Origin: Parasporobacterium sp.
GTDB taxonomy: Bacteria > Bacillota > Clostridia > Lachnospirales > Lachnospiraceae
Assembly (NCBI GenBank): GCA_017459985.1
Contig: JAFUBX010000120.1
Location: 22,776 to 86,775 of the forward strand
DNA: 64,000 nucleotides
Reading direction: 5' to 3'
Below, piece after piece: positions 49,194 through 57,647 of this stretch (its first letter is position 1; each line of letters begins with the position of its first letter). The translations under genes and the position numbers were made by a program. The notes below the pieces were generated by a model that saw only the letters and a list, made by a program, of their open reading frames with translations, ran no database searches and had not been told where the DNA came from.

Positions 49194-51580
49194 CAAAAGA
49201 GCAGGTACAGGCTCAAATCAAGGCAGGGTTCGTAAACGGAGAGCTGGAAACAAAGACGAAATCCTATTTGCAGATTCTGAAGGATAATCTGTTTTCTTTG
49301 TTTAATCTGGTCAACCTGATCCTGGTTCTGTGTATCCTGATCTCCGGATCGATAAAAAACGCGCTGTTTTTTCTGGTGGTGATCTGGAATTTCCTGATCG
49401 GAACGATTCAGGAGATCCGCGCCAAAAAGACGATTGAGAAACTGTCCCTGCTTTCCGCTCCGAAGGTAACGGTTCTCCGGGATGGAACGATTCAGGAAAT
49501 CCAGACATCCGGAATCGTTCTCGGTGAGATTATGCAGCTGAAAAACGGAAATCAGGTCTGCGCCGATGCGGTGGTGATCGATGGCAGCTGTCAGGTAAAT
49601 GAAAGCCTGATCACCGGAGAAAGCGAACCGATCGATAAGAGAACAGGAGATCATCTGATTTCCGGTTCTTTTCTGGTTTCCGGAAGAGTCCTTGCGGAAG
49701 CAGAGCATATCGGGAAAGACAATTATGTCAGCAAGATCACGCTTGGCGCGAAATACTTCAAAAAATCCGAATCCGTGATCATGCATTCGGTCAAATCCAT
49801 CGTCCGGGTGGTAGCCCTGCTTCTGATCCCGCTGGCAGCGCTTCTTGTATGGAATAATTTCTTCCGGATCGCCCTTCCGTTTACCGATGCTATGGTAAAA
49901 ACAGTGGCTTCCGTCTCATCCATGATCCCAGGCGGACTGGTACTGCTGGTGAGTATCATGCTGGCGGTCAGTGTCGTCAGGCTGTCGGTGCATCATACCC
50001 TGGTGCAGGATCTGTACTGTGTGGAAAATCTTGCCCGTGTGGATATGCTGCTGCTGGATAAGACAGGAACGATCACGGAGGGACTCCTGACAGTGTATGA
50101 TCTGATTTTGCTCTGTGACGAACCGGGTCCATTGATTTCATCCCGGGATTTACTGTCCCGGTTTCCCGGAGAGACACTGCCTGCGAAGCTCCGACATGCA
50201 TTGCGATTTTATTTTGATCACAGTACAGATGAAAATTCCACAGCAGAAGCGATCCGGAACTATCTGGCGGGATATAAGGATCCGGAAACCAGGACCTCAC
50301 TGCTTCCGGAAAAGGAAAACGTGACGTTTGTGCCATTTTCTTCGGAACGGAAATACAGCCTTCTGAAAATTCCGGGAAAGGGTTCCTTACTGCTCGGAGC
50401 ACCGGAATATCTGCTCGGAGACCGGATACGGGTATATCAGGAGCAGTTGACAGAATTTACTGATGCCGGAAAACGGGCGCTTTTGTTTGCCTTCTCCGGA
50501 GAGATCTCGGAACGTCCGGATTATGAATCCGTGAACCCCCTGGCATTTCTGGTTCTTTCCGACAGGATCCGGGAGAGCGCGCCGGAAACCTTTGACTTTT
50601 TTGAGAAGGAAGGAGTCACGATTAAGGTGATCTCCGGAGATCATCCACTCACCGTTTCCCGAACGGCAGCCGATGCGGGTCTGCCGGACGCCCGGAACTG
50701 GGTCGATGCTTCCCTGATCCGGGAGGAGGAACTGGACAAAGCGGCAGAGACCTATACGGTGTTTGGAAGGGTCAGCCCGATGCAGAAGCTCCGGATCGTA
50801 AAAGCGTTAAAAAAGAGCGGGCATACCGTGGCAATGACAGGAGACGGGGCGAATGATGTCCTGGCACTGAAAGAAGCGGATTGCTCCATCGCAATGCAGG
50901 CCGGATCTGATGCAGCCAGAACCGCCGCCAATATTGTCCTGCTGAATTCGGATTTTTCTTCATTGCCGCTGGTGCTGGCGGAGGGACGCAAATCCATCAA
51001 TAACCTTCAGAGGTCCGCAGGGCTTTATCTCACAAAGACCGTGTATTCCCTGATTCTGGCTGTGGTATTTCTGGTTACAACACAGATCCTGTATCCCTTT
51101 GAAAATATTCAGATCACGCTGATCGGGGCGGTTACCATCGGGATTCCTTCCTTTTTCCTTGCCTTGGAGCCCAACCATGAGCGGGTGAAAACACAGTTCC
51201 TGAAAAATGTATTCCGGATTTCTCTGCCGACGGGGTTTTTAGAAGCCGTCTCATTGGTTGTACTATTGTCTGTGCTGAATCGGACCCCGGAAGTAACTGC
51301 CTTGCAGTGTGCTTCCGCTGCAACCTGTCTGATGCTGATCAACGGGATCCTGGCGGTTTTTAATATCTGTGGAAAACTGAATCTGTGGAAAGCCTGTCTG
51401 ATTTTCCTCCTGGCAGCCGTGGCAGCCGGCGCAGCCCTCCTTCTTCCCGGTGTATTTTCCCTGGTATCTTTGACGTTTGATATCTGGAAAATCCTTCTGA
51501 TCACAGCAGCCGCATTCCTGATTCTCCACGGCATCTGGTTCCGGGTGATTCTGCCTTTGATCAACCGCCGCCACAGTTGA
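49151..51580 (+). CDS. Cation-transporting P-type ATPase
   Basis: 809 residues. P-type ATPase with actuator motif TGES (LITGESEPIDK), phosphorylation site LLLDKTGTITEG (about 296-307), and hinge motif MTGDGANDVLALKEADCSIAM. Helices in pairs at the start, around 220-275, and six near the C-terminus. The nucleotide domain lacks the long insert of SERCA. Closest to the P-type group annotated as cation-translocating (CtpE/YloB-like, calcium or magnesium); the ion is not decided. Begins inside the CNNM gene by 43 bases, so the two cation proteins are probably made together. Start chosen because the family starts with the motif GLTKEQVQAQIKAG. Confidence 0.92.
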   Translation: MEEQRENRKIHIGLTKEQVQAQIKAGFVNGELETKTKSYLQILKDNLFSLFNLVNLILVLCILISGSIKNALFFLVVIWNFLIGTIQEIRAKKTIEKLSLLSAPKVTVLRDGTIQEIQTSGIVLGEIMQLKNGNQVCADAVVIDGSCQVNESLITGESEPIDKRTGDHLISGSFLVSGRVLAEAEHIGKDNYVSKITLGAKYFKKSESVIMHSVKSIVRVVALLLIPLAALLVWNNFFRIALPFTDAMVKTVASVSSMIPGGLVLLVSIMLAVSVVRLSVHHTLVQDLYCVENLARVDMLLLDKTGTITEGLLTVYDLILLCDEPGPLISSRDLLSRFPGETLPAKLRHALRFYFDHSTDENSTAEAIRNYLAGYKDPETRTSLLPEKENVTFVPFSSERKYSLLKIPGKGSLLLGAPEYLLGDRIRVYQEQLTEFTDAGKRALLFAFSGEISERPDYESVNPLAFLVLSDRIRESAPETFDFFEKEGVTIKVISGDHPLTVSRTAADAGLPDARNWVDASLIREEELDKAAETYTVFGRVSPMQKLRIVKALKKSGHTVAMTGDGANDVLALKEADCSIAMQAGSDAARTAANIVLLNSDFSSLPLVLAEGRKSINNLQRSAGLYLTKTVYSLILAVVFLVTTQILYPFENIQITLIGAVTIGIPSFFLALEPNHERVKTQFLKNVFRISLPTGFLEAVSLVVLLSVLNRTPEVTALQCASAATCLMLINGILAVFNICGKLNLWKACLIFLLAAVAAGAALLLPGVFSLVSLTFDIWKILLITAAAFLILHGIWFRVILPLINRRHS

Positions 51581-51600
51581 GGTTTTCTGATCTCCTAACA

Positions 51601-51635
51601 TATAAAAAAGAGGAAGTACATTCAGCACTTCCTCT
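51601..51635 (-). terminator. Intrinsic terminator for tRNA-Pro
   Basis: On the minus strand AGAGGAAGT pairs with ACTTCCTCT (stem 51609-51635), followed by a run of six T (complement of the A-run at 51603-51608). It lies just downstream of the tRNA and faces the end of the P-type ATPase gene. Confidence 0.8.
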
Positions 51636-51641
51636 GATCCG

Positions 51642-51715
51642 TCGGTGTGACAGGATTTGAACCTGCGACCTCTGCGTCCCGAACGCAGCGCTCTACCAAA
51701 CTGAGCCACACACCG
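51642..51715 (-). tRNA. tRNA-Pro, anticodon CGG
   Basis: 74-base cloverleaf read on the minus strand. Acceptor stem CGGTGTG (5') with CACACCG (3') and discriminator A, D arm GCTCAGTTTGGTAGAGC, anticodon stem CTGCG/CGCAG with loop TTCGGGA giving anticodon CGG (codon CCG), and TPsiC arm GCAGGTTCAAATCCTGT. CCA is not encoded. Single gene with its own extended -10 promoter and terminator. Confidence 0.97.
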
Positions 51716-51727
51716 ATAGCGAAAGTT

Positions 51728-51736
51728 ATTATACCA
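51728..51736 (-). promoter_or_regulatory. Extended -10 promoter of tRNA-Pro
   Basis: Minus strand TGGTATAAT (TG-N-TATAAT) 12 bases before the tRNA 5' end. The -35 region is A-rich with no good hexamer. Confidence 0.6.
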
Positions 51737-51772
51737 CATTTTTTTATTTTGGCTACTATTATTTTTTATTTT

Positions 51773-51801
51773 TTGCTATTTTTTTCATATAGTGTTATGC
51801 T
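51773..51801 (+). promoter_or_regulatory. Promoter for the hydroxyacid dehydrogenase gene
   Basis: -35-like TTGCTA at 51773-51778, 17-base spacer, -10 TATGCT at 51796-51801. A leader of about 165 bases follows, holding a 48-codon frame. Confidence 0.45.
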
Positions 51802-51829
51802 GTACGCAGCATCGGTTCCGGGAAGGAGT

Positions 51830-51976
51830 ATGCCGCCAGGTGTATTGCCGGTGTCCAGAGCAACCGAAAATGAATTCCTGGGAGCACACGGCAGCCGATG
51901 CAGCTTTATAAAAGCATCTGTTCCGAAGAAAGAGAATCGACGGAAACGGATGGAACGAAGAAGAGGACAGGCATGA
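51830..51976 (+). CDS. Possible upstream peptide, coupled to the dehydrogenase gene
   Basis: A 48-codon frame starting MPPGVLPVSRATEN and ending RRKRMERRRGQA; the end is very basic. The stop TGA overlaps the start codon of the dehydrogenase (ATGA at 51973-51976), which suggests translational coupling. AAGGAG sits only one base before the ATG, a spacing too short for good initiation, so this may be a chance frame. Listed as a weak candidate. Confidence 0.25.
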   Translation: MPPGVLPVSRATENEFLGAHGSRCSFIKASVPKKENRRKRMERRRGQA

Positions 51977-52926
51977 AGATCGTTGTACTTGATACAAATA
52001 CTCTGACCAGGAATGATATGGATTTTTCCTGTATCGACCGGTTGGGAGAGACAGCTTATTATAATATTCTGACGCCGGAGGAAATCAAAGACAGATGCCG
52101 GGATGCGGAAGTACTTCTGATCAACAAGGCGTTCATGTCGGAGGATGTGATTGATGCGCTTCCGAAACTGAGATATATCGGGCTTTTTGCAACAGGATAC
52201 AACAATGTGGATCTGGATGCGGCGAACCGCCGGGGGATTGCGGTCGTCAATGTTCCCGGATACAGTACAGACTCGGTCGCTCAGCATGTGTTTGCTTTTA
52301 TTCTGACCTTTGCTTCAAATCTTCCGGATTATAATGCAGCTGTCCATCGGGGAGAGTGGATCAATTCGGATACGTTCTCCTTCTTTCCCTATCCGATCAT
52401 GGAGCTGGCGGGGAAGACTCTTGGAATCGTGGGATACGGAAATATCGGCCGGAAGGTTGCGTCTATCGCAGACGCATTCGGGATGAAGGTCCTGGTTTCG
52501 GGAAGACGAATGCATACGGATTGTCCCTATGACCAGGTGGATCCGGAGCAGCTCTTCCGGGAATCGGATTTTCTGACACTGCATTGTCCGTTAAATGCGG
52601 ATTCAGAGAGACTGGTAAATGAAACGACCCTGAAGCGGATGAAACCGACCGCATATCTGATCAATACCTCCAGAGGCGGTGTGGTGGATTCGAAGGCTCT
52701 GGCCGATGCCCTGCAACGGCATCAGATCGCAGGAGCAGGGATCGATGTGCTGCCGATCGAACCGATGCCTGCAGATGATCCGCTGCTGAAAGCGCCGAAC
52801 TGTCTGATTACGCCCCACATCGGATGGGCATCCCTGGAATCCAGAACCAGATGCATCCGGATTGTCGGGGAGAATCTGCGATCCTGGATGGAAGGACATC
52901 CGGTTAATCTGGTGAAAGGGAAATGA
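51973..52926 (+). CDS. D-2-hydroxyacid dehydrogenase (NAD-dependent)
   Basis: 317 residues from ATG 51973, with AGAGGA upstream. Two-domain D-isomer 2-hydroxyacid dehydrogenase: NAD-binding motif LGIVGYGNIGRKVA (GxGxxG near 146-154), catalytic Arg in NTSRGGVVD, Glu in the DVLPIEPMP region and His in NCLITPHIGWAS. Family members reduce glyoxylate, hydroxypyruvate, phenylpyruvate or other 2-oxo acids. Being next to a phenylacetate-CoA-ligase-like gene, an aryl 2-oxo acid substrate is possible but not shown. Confidence 0.9.
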   Translation: MKIVVLDTNTLTRNDMDFSCIDRLGETAYYNILTPEEIKDRCRDAEVLLINKAFMSEDVIDALPKLRYIGLFATGYNNVDLDAANRRGIAVVNVPGYSTDSVAQHVFAFILTFASNLPDYNAAVHRGEWINSDTFSFFPYPIMELAGKTLGIVGYGNIGRKVASIADAFGMKVLVSGRRMHTDCPYDQVDPEQLFRESDFLTLHCPLNADSERLVNETTLKRMKPTAYLINTSRGGVVDSKALADALQRHQIAGAGIDVLPIEPMPADDPLLKAPNCLITPHIGWASLESRTRCIRIVGENLRSWMEGHPVNLVKGK

Positions 52927-53021
52927 AAAATATGAAAATAGCTATTCCATTTTTCCTGCATATCCATTAAAATAATTTAATCAATTAGCATACTAAAATC
53001 ATCGAAAGGAAATCGACACCT

Positions 53022-54329
53022 ATGGGCAACTATTATCAGCCGGAAATCGAAACGGCGTCTTATGATGAAATAAGAAAAATCCAGAATGAAAAAATCGTAA
53101 AACAGATCCGTCATGTTTACGACAATGTCGCATACTACAGGAAGCTTATGGATGAGAAAAACGTGAAACCTGAAGATATCAGGAGCGTGGACGATATTCA
53201 GAAGCTTCCGTTTCTTTCCAAAGCAGATCTCAGGGAGGCGTATCCTTATGGACTTCTGGGAACCGATCTGAAGAACTGTGTCCGCATCCAGTCCACCTCA
53301 GGAACCACAGGAAAACGTGTGGTTGCATTCTATACCCAGGGAGACGTGGATATCTGGGAAGAGTGCTGTGCCCGTGCCATCGTGGCAGCCGGCGGATCCG
53401 AAGAAGATGTCTGCCAGGTCTCTTACGGATACGGACTGTTCACCGGAGGTCCCGGCCTGAACGGAGGCTCTCATAAGGTCGGATGTCTGACCCTTCCGAT
53501 GTCCTCCGGAAATACAGACCGTCAGATCCAGTTCCTTATGGATCTGGGCGCCACGATTCTGTGCTGCACCCCTTCCTACGCTGCCTTTATCGGAGAATCC
53601 CTGGCAGAAAAAGGGTATAAACCGGAAGACAACAAGCTGAAGGCCGGTATCTTCGGCGCGGAGCCCTGGACAGAGGAAATGCGCAGAAGCATCGAGAAGA
53701 GCCTTGGAATCAAAGCCTATGACATTTATGGTCTGACCGAGATCAGCGGCCCCGGAGTGTCCTTCGAATGCGAGGCACAGACGGGTATGCACATCAATGA
53801 GGATCATTTCTATGCCGAGATTATCAATCCGGAAACCGGAGAGGTCCTTCCGGAGGGAGAAGAAGGAGAACTGGTATTCACATCTCTGGATAAGGAAGCC
53901 TTCCCTCTGATGAGATACCGCACCCGGGATCTGTGTGTTCTGAAACGGGAAAAATGCGCCTGCGGAAGAACTCACGTGAAGATGTGCAAGCCGAAAGGAA
54001 GATCCGATGATATGCTGATCATCCGCGGCGTCAATGTATTCCCGAGCCAGATCGAGACCGTTCTTCTGAACGAAGGCTATACACCGAACTATCAGATCGT
54101 AGTTGACAGAGAGAATAATACCGATACCCTGGATATTTATGTGGAAATGCAGCCGGATCAGTTCTCGGATGTAATCAGCGAACTGCAGGAGAGAGAACGT
54201 GCTCTGGCAGCCGCAATGCGTACCATGCTGGGAATCGGACCGAAGATGCATCTGGTTGCACCGAAATCCGTGACCAGAAGTGAAGGCAAGGCAGTCCGTG
54301 TCATTGATAACCGGAAACTGCATGACTGA
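53022..54329 (+). CDS. Phenylacetate-CoA ligase-like enzyme (PaaK family)
   Basis: 435 residues, adenylate-forming ligase that activates phenylacetate or related aryl acids to CoA thioesters. Contains the AMP-binding stretch STSGTTGKRVVAFY near 89-102, YGLTEISGPGVSFEC near 233-247 and YRTRDLC with the C-terminal AMP-binding domain (GRSDDMLIIRGVNVFPSQIE). Partner gene encodes a tandem ACT protein. In other anaerobes the pair is found with indolepyruvate ferredoxin oxidoreductase genes; none is visible here. Ribosome binding site AAAGGA about 11 bases before ATG. Confidence 0.9.
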   Translation: MGNYYQPEIETASYDEIRKIQNEKIVKQIRHVYDNVAYYRKLMDEKNVKPEDIRSVDDIQKLPFLSKADLREAYPYGLLGTDLKNCVRIQSTSGTTGKRVVAFYTQGDVDIWEECCARAIVAAGGSEEDVCQVSYGYGLFTGGPGLNGGSHKVGCLTLPMSSGNTDRQIQFLMDLGATILCCTPSYAAFIGESLAEKGYKPEDNKLKAGIFGAEPWTEEMRRSIEKSLGIKAYDIYGLTEISGPGVSFECEAQTGMHINEDHFYAEIINPETGEVLPEGEEGELVFTSLDKEAFPLMRYRTRDLCVLKREKCACGRTHVKMCKPKGRSDDMLIIRGVNVFPSQIETVLLNEGYTPNYQIVVDRENNTDTLDIYVEMQPDQFSDVISELQERERALAAAMRTMLGIGPKMHLVAPKSVTRSEGKAVRVIDNRKLHD

Positions 54330-54349
54330 GAAGAAAGGAGGATCGGACA

Positions 54350-54777
54350 TGTCGATCAAACAGATTTCCGCATTTGTGGAAAATAAGCCGGGTAAAGTGT
54401 TTGAACTTTTTAAAACGATTGCGGATGCCGGGATCAATATCCGTGCTATGAATATCGCAGACACCAAGGAATTCGGAGTCCTGCGTCTGATCGTGGAAAA
54501 TACAGAAAAGACAAAAGAGGTTCTCGGAGAGGATACCATCGTGATCACCACGGAAGTGATCGCTGTGGAAATGGAGGATAAGAGCGGTGCGTTATGCGGC
54601 ATTCTGCAGGTTCTTGCGGATGCCGGAATCAATATCGAATATGCCTATGCGTTTACTTCTCCGACTGCCCGCGGCGCCTATACTGTTCTGCGGGTAGACA
54701 AGGTGCAGGAGGCAGAGACGGCACTTTCCCAAAAGGGATATGTGCTGTTGAAACAGGAGGATCTGGCCGAACTGTAA
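54350..54777 (+). CDS. Tandem ACT-domain protein
   Basis: 142 residues from ATG 54350, with AAAGGAGGATC just upstream; the longer frame from 54280 lies in the ligase gene and is not used. Two ACT domains: residues 3-70 (KQISAFVENKPGKVFELFKTIADAGINI) and 70-140 (EMEDKSGALCGILQVLADAGINIEYAYAF). ACT domains bind amino acids. This type follows phenylacetate-CoA ligase genes in many clostridia, so it probably senses an aromatic amino acid or its product and modulates the ligase. Confidence 0.9.
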
Positions 54778-54823
54778 AAAACACATCACAGCCTTTTGTG
54801 TCACAGCCATTTATGTAAATGAT

Positions 54824-54857
54824 AAGCCGGAAGCAGCAGATGCCTCCGGCTTTCTTT
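54824..54857 (+). terminator. Intrinsic terminator after the ACT gene
   Basis: AAGCCGGA pairs with TCCGGCTT around GCAGCAGATGCC, then TTCTTTT. The minus-strand side (AAGCCGGAG ... followed by ATCATTTACAT) would also serve the convergent aminotransferase gene. Confidence 0.8.
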
Positions 54858-54883
54858 TGGAATTTGCAGATCCGTATCCGGGG

Positions 54884-56059
54884 TTACGACTGCTTCAGAA
54901 TGCCGCTTTCATCAATTACCCGGATCATTTCCCGTAATTCTTCCACTGGAAGCACCAGGGCAAACCGGACATAGCCCTCTCCGCAGCTTCCGAAGGCACT
55001 TCCCGGAGTACACAGAACTCCGGTCTTTTCCAGCAGTTTCATACAGAACTCTTCCGAAGAAGCAAATCCGTCCGGGATCCGGACCCAGGCGAACATGGTT
55101 CCCTGGCTGTCGGCGACATTCCAGCCGATGCTGCGCAGTCCCTGACAAAGAACGTCCCGCCGCTCCTGGTATCTGCGGCACTGATCTTTCACCTCCTCCA
55201 GGGATCCTGTAAGGGCTGCGACTGCCGCTTTCTGGATCGGATAGAACATTCCGAAATCATACTGGGAACGAAGCAGCTTCATCGCGTCGATGATCTTCTT
55301 GTTGCCGATCACAAAAGAAATCCGGGCGCCTGTCAGATTGAAGGACTTGGAAAGGGAGAAGAATTCGACCCCGCTTTCCTTTGCCCCGGGGAACCGAAGG
55401 AAAGATCCGCCATAGGCGCCGTCATAAATGATATCTGAATAGGCGTTATCGTGAACGATCAGGATCTGATAACGGTTGGCATATTCGATCAGTTCCCGGT
55501 AGAAACTGTCCGGAGCGATTGCACAAACCGGATTATACGGATAGGAAACCATGATATATTTGGCTCTCCGGGAGATATCTTCCGGGATTGCGGAAAAGTC
55601 CGGGAGAAATCCGTTTTCTTCCTTCAGATCATAGAAATAGAGTTCCGCACCTCCCAGATAGGCACCGACTTCAAAGACGGGATATCCGGGATTCGGAAGA
55701 AGCACCACATCTCCGGGATCACAAAGCGCGAGGCCCAGATGGGAGATCCCTTCCTGGGAACCGCTGACGGACATGATCTCGTCGGTGGAGATTGCCACCT
55801 GGAATCTGCGGGCATAATAATCCTTCACCGCCTCCAGAAGCTCCTTTGTATCCCCGAGGGAATAATGCCAGCTGGCCGGATCCTTTGCAGACTCGATCAG
55901 AGCGCTGCGGATATGCTCGGAAACCGGAAAATCCGGGGTTCCGATGAAGAGGTTGTACATTTTTCTTCCGGTTTTCAGAAATTCTTCTTTTTTCTCATTC
56001 AGCGCCGTAAAAATCCCGGTCTGAAAATGGTCTAATCGTTTCGCGGTGTTGATCTGCAT
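54884..56059 (-). CDS. Class I/II pyridoxal-phosphate aminotransferase
   Basis: 391 residues. PLP lysine in SLSKSFNLTGARISFVIGN (about residue 235), NPGYPVFEVG for substrate, SYPYNPVCAIA for the PLP ring and HDNAYSDIIYDG. Resembles LL-diaminopimelate or alanine-type aminotransferases of clostridia (DapL-like group), but substrate specificity is not resolvable. GAGGAG site precedes the ATG at 56059. Transcribed away from glyA, sharing the divergent promoter region 56060-56194. Confidence 0.88.
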   Translation of the reverse strand: MQINTAKRLDHFQTGIFTALNEKKEEFLKTGRKMYNLFIGTPDFPVSEHIRSALIESAKDPASWHYSLGDTKELLEAVKDYYARRFQVAISTDEIMSVSGSQEGISHLGLALCDPGDVVLLPNPGYPVFEVGAYLGGAELYFYDLKEENGFLPDFSAIPEDISRRAKYIMVSYPYNPVCAIAPDSFYRELIEYANRYQILIVHDNAYSDIIYDGAYGGSFLRFPGAKESGVEFFSLSKSFNLTGARISFVIGNKKIIDAMKLLRSQYDFGMFYPIQKAAVAALTGSLEEVKDQCRRYQERRDVLCQGLRSIGWNVADSQGTMFAWVRIPDGFASSEEFCMKLLEKTGVLCTPGSAFGSCGEGYVRFALVLPVEELREMIRVIDESGILKQS

Positions 56060-56095
56060 ATGAAATACTCCTCAAATTGTATGGTTGATTCCTAT

Positions 56096-56124
56096 ACTTT
56101 AGTCTTCTTTTTTCAAAGTGTAAA
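56096..56124 (-). promoter_or_regulatory. Promoter for the aminotransferase gene
   Basis: Minus strand -35 TTTACA (56124-56119), 17-base spacer, -10 TAAAGT (56101-56096). The 5' leader is about 30 bases. Confidence 0.5.
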
Positions 56125-56134
56125 GCAATTTATA

Positions 56135-56163
56135 TTGACTTTGTGAATTTGAATTTGTAGAAT
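56135..56163 (+). promoter_or_regulatory. Promoter for glyA
   Basis: -35 TTGACT at 56135-56140, 17-base spacer, -10 TAGAAT at 56158-56163. A start near 56170 leaves a leader of about 58 bases before ATG 56228, with GAAAGGAAC as ribosome binding site. Confidence 0.75.
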
Positions 56164-56227
56164 AACTTTCTGGAGACTTTATTGTAGTAAAGAATTGAAC
56201 GGTTATGATAGAAAGGAACTTTGGCCT

Positions 56228-57481
56228 ATGTATTCATATGAGACACTGTTTGCTCAGGATCCGGAAGTCGCACTTGCCATCCGCGGGGAAAGAGACCGCC
56301 AGCATTCCCATCTGGAGCTGATTGCTTCTGAAAACTTTGTCAGTCCTGCGGTTATGGCTGCCATGGGAAGCTATTTTACCAACAAATATGCGGAAGGATA
56401 TCCCGGGAAACGGTATTACGGCGGATGCCAGTATACGGATATTGTGGAGGATCTCGCCCGGGACAGAGCCAAAGAACTGTTTCAGTGTGAATATGCCAAT
56501 GTTCAGCCCCACGCCGGATCCCAGGCCAATACCGCGATCCAGATCGCAGTCATGAAGCCGGGGGATACCCTGCTGGGAATGGACCTGAACAGCGGAGGGC
56601 ATTTAAGCCATGGAAGCAAGGCCAACATCTCCGGCCTGCTCTATAACGTCCAGTCCTATGGAGTGGAAGAAGACGGCTACATTGATTATGATCACGTTAT
56701 GCGGATCGCGAAGGAGACCTCTCCGAAACTGATCATTTGCGGTGCCAGCGCTTATCCCCGGGCCATTGATTTCAAAAAGTTCCGGGAGATCGCCGATGAA
56801 GTGGGAGCAGTCCTTCTGGCGGATATCGCTCATATTTCCGGTCTTGTCTGCACCGGAGAGCATATGAGTCCGATTCCCTATGCCCATGTTACGACCAGCA
56901 CCACCCATAAGACCCTGAGAGGCCCCCGGGGCGGTATGATCATGTCCAGTGAGAAAGTGGCAGAGGAGCTGAAGCTGAACAAAGCCGTGTTCCCGGGACT
57001 GCAGGGCGGCCCGCTGGTCCATGTGATCGCAGCGAAAGCCGTTTGCTACAAAGAAGCGCTGCAGCCGGAATTTAAAACATATGCAAAACAGATCCGGAAG
57101 AATGCGTCCGCGCTGGCATCTGCCATGATGGACCGGGGATTTACGATCTTCACCAATGGTACCGACAATCATCTGCTTCTGGTGGACCTGCGTCCGATCG
57201 GGGTAACCGGAAAAGAAGCCGAAGACAGTCTGGATCTGGCAGGCATTACCTGCAATAAAAATGCGATCCCCCATGATACCACCTCCAAGAGCGTGACCGG
57301 AGGAATCCGTCTGGGGACGGCAGCCCTTACCACCCGGGGAATGGATGAACGGGATATGGAAACCGTAGCGGAAGCCATTAAACTGGTCCTGATCGACAAG
57401 ACTCCGGCAGCCATCGAAGAAGCATCGAAGATGGTAAATAAGCTGACCGCATCCCATCCGCTGTATCAGGACGGTATCTGA
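56228..57481 (+). CDS. glyA: Serine hydroxymethyltransferase
   Basis: PLP enzyme converting serine and THF to glycine and 5,10-methylene-THF. 417 residues from ATG 56228, placed after the GAAAGGAAC site; an in-frame ATG at 56195 is less likely. Key motifs: [16 protein letters not shown] near 24-39, the [14 protein letters not shown] substrate loop, DIAHISGLV and the PLP lysine in [15 protein letters not shown] near residue 227. Feeds one-carbon units to purine synthesis, formylation of Met-tRNA and queuosine/methyl transfer. Confidence 0.98.
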   Translation: MYSYETLFAQDPEVALAIRGERDRQHSHLELIASENFVSPAVMAAMGSYFTNKYAEGYPGKRYYGGCQYTDIVEDLARDRAKELFQCEYANVQPHAGSQANTAIQIAVMKPGDTLLGMDLNSGGHLSHGSKANISGLLYNVQSYGVEEDGYIDYDHVMRIAKETSPKLIICGASAYPRAIDFKKFREIADEVGAVLLADIAHISGLVCTGEHMSPIPYAHVTTSTTHKTLRGPRGGMIMSSEKVAEELKLNKAVFPGLQGGPLVHVIAAKAVCYKEALQPEFKTYAKQIRKNASALASAMMDRGFTIFTNGTDNHLLLVDLRPIGVTGKEAEDSLDLAGITCNKNAIPHDTTSKSVTGGIRLGTAALTTRGMDERDMETVAEAIKLVLIDKTPAAIEEASKMVNKLTASHPLYQDGI

Positions 57482-57508
57482 TCCGTCCGGAAAAACATAC
57501 AGAACCTG

Positions 57509-57558
57509 ACCTTCCGGAAGAGCCTGAAAAGCCTTCTTTCGGAAGGTTTTTTATGAAA
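57509..57558 (+). terminator. Intrinsic terminator after glyA
   Basis: ACCTTCCG pairs with CGGAAGGT (57509-57516 with 57540-57547); the inner part is partly paired, and TTTTTTA follows directly. Confidence 0.85.
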
Positions 57559-57647
57559 ATCTCTTTTAAAGTTCTGCAGGGATGTGATATAGTATATCGG
57601 TTGATATTCAAATAAGCCGGTTCGGCATAAAATGGAGATGAGTTTTT

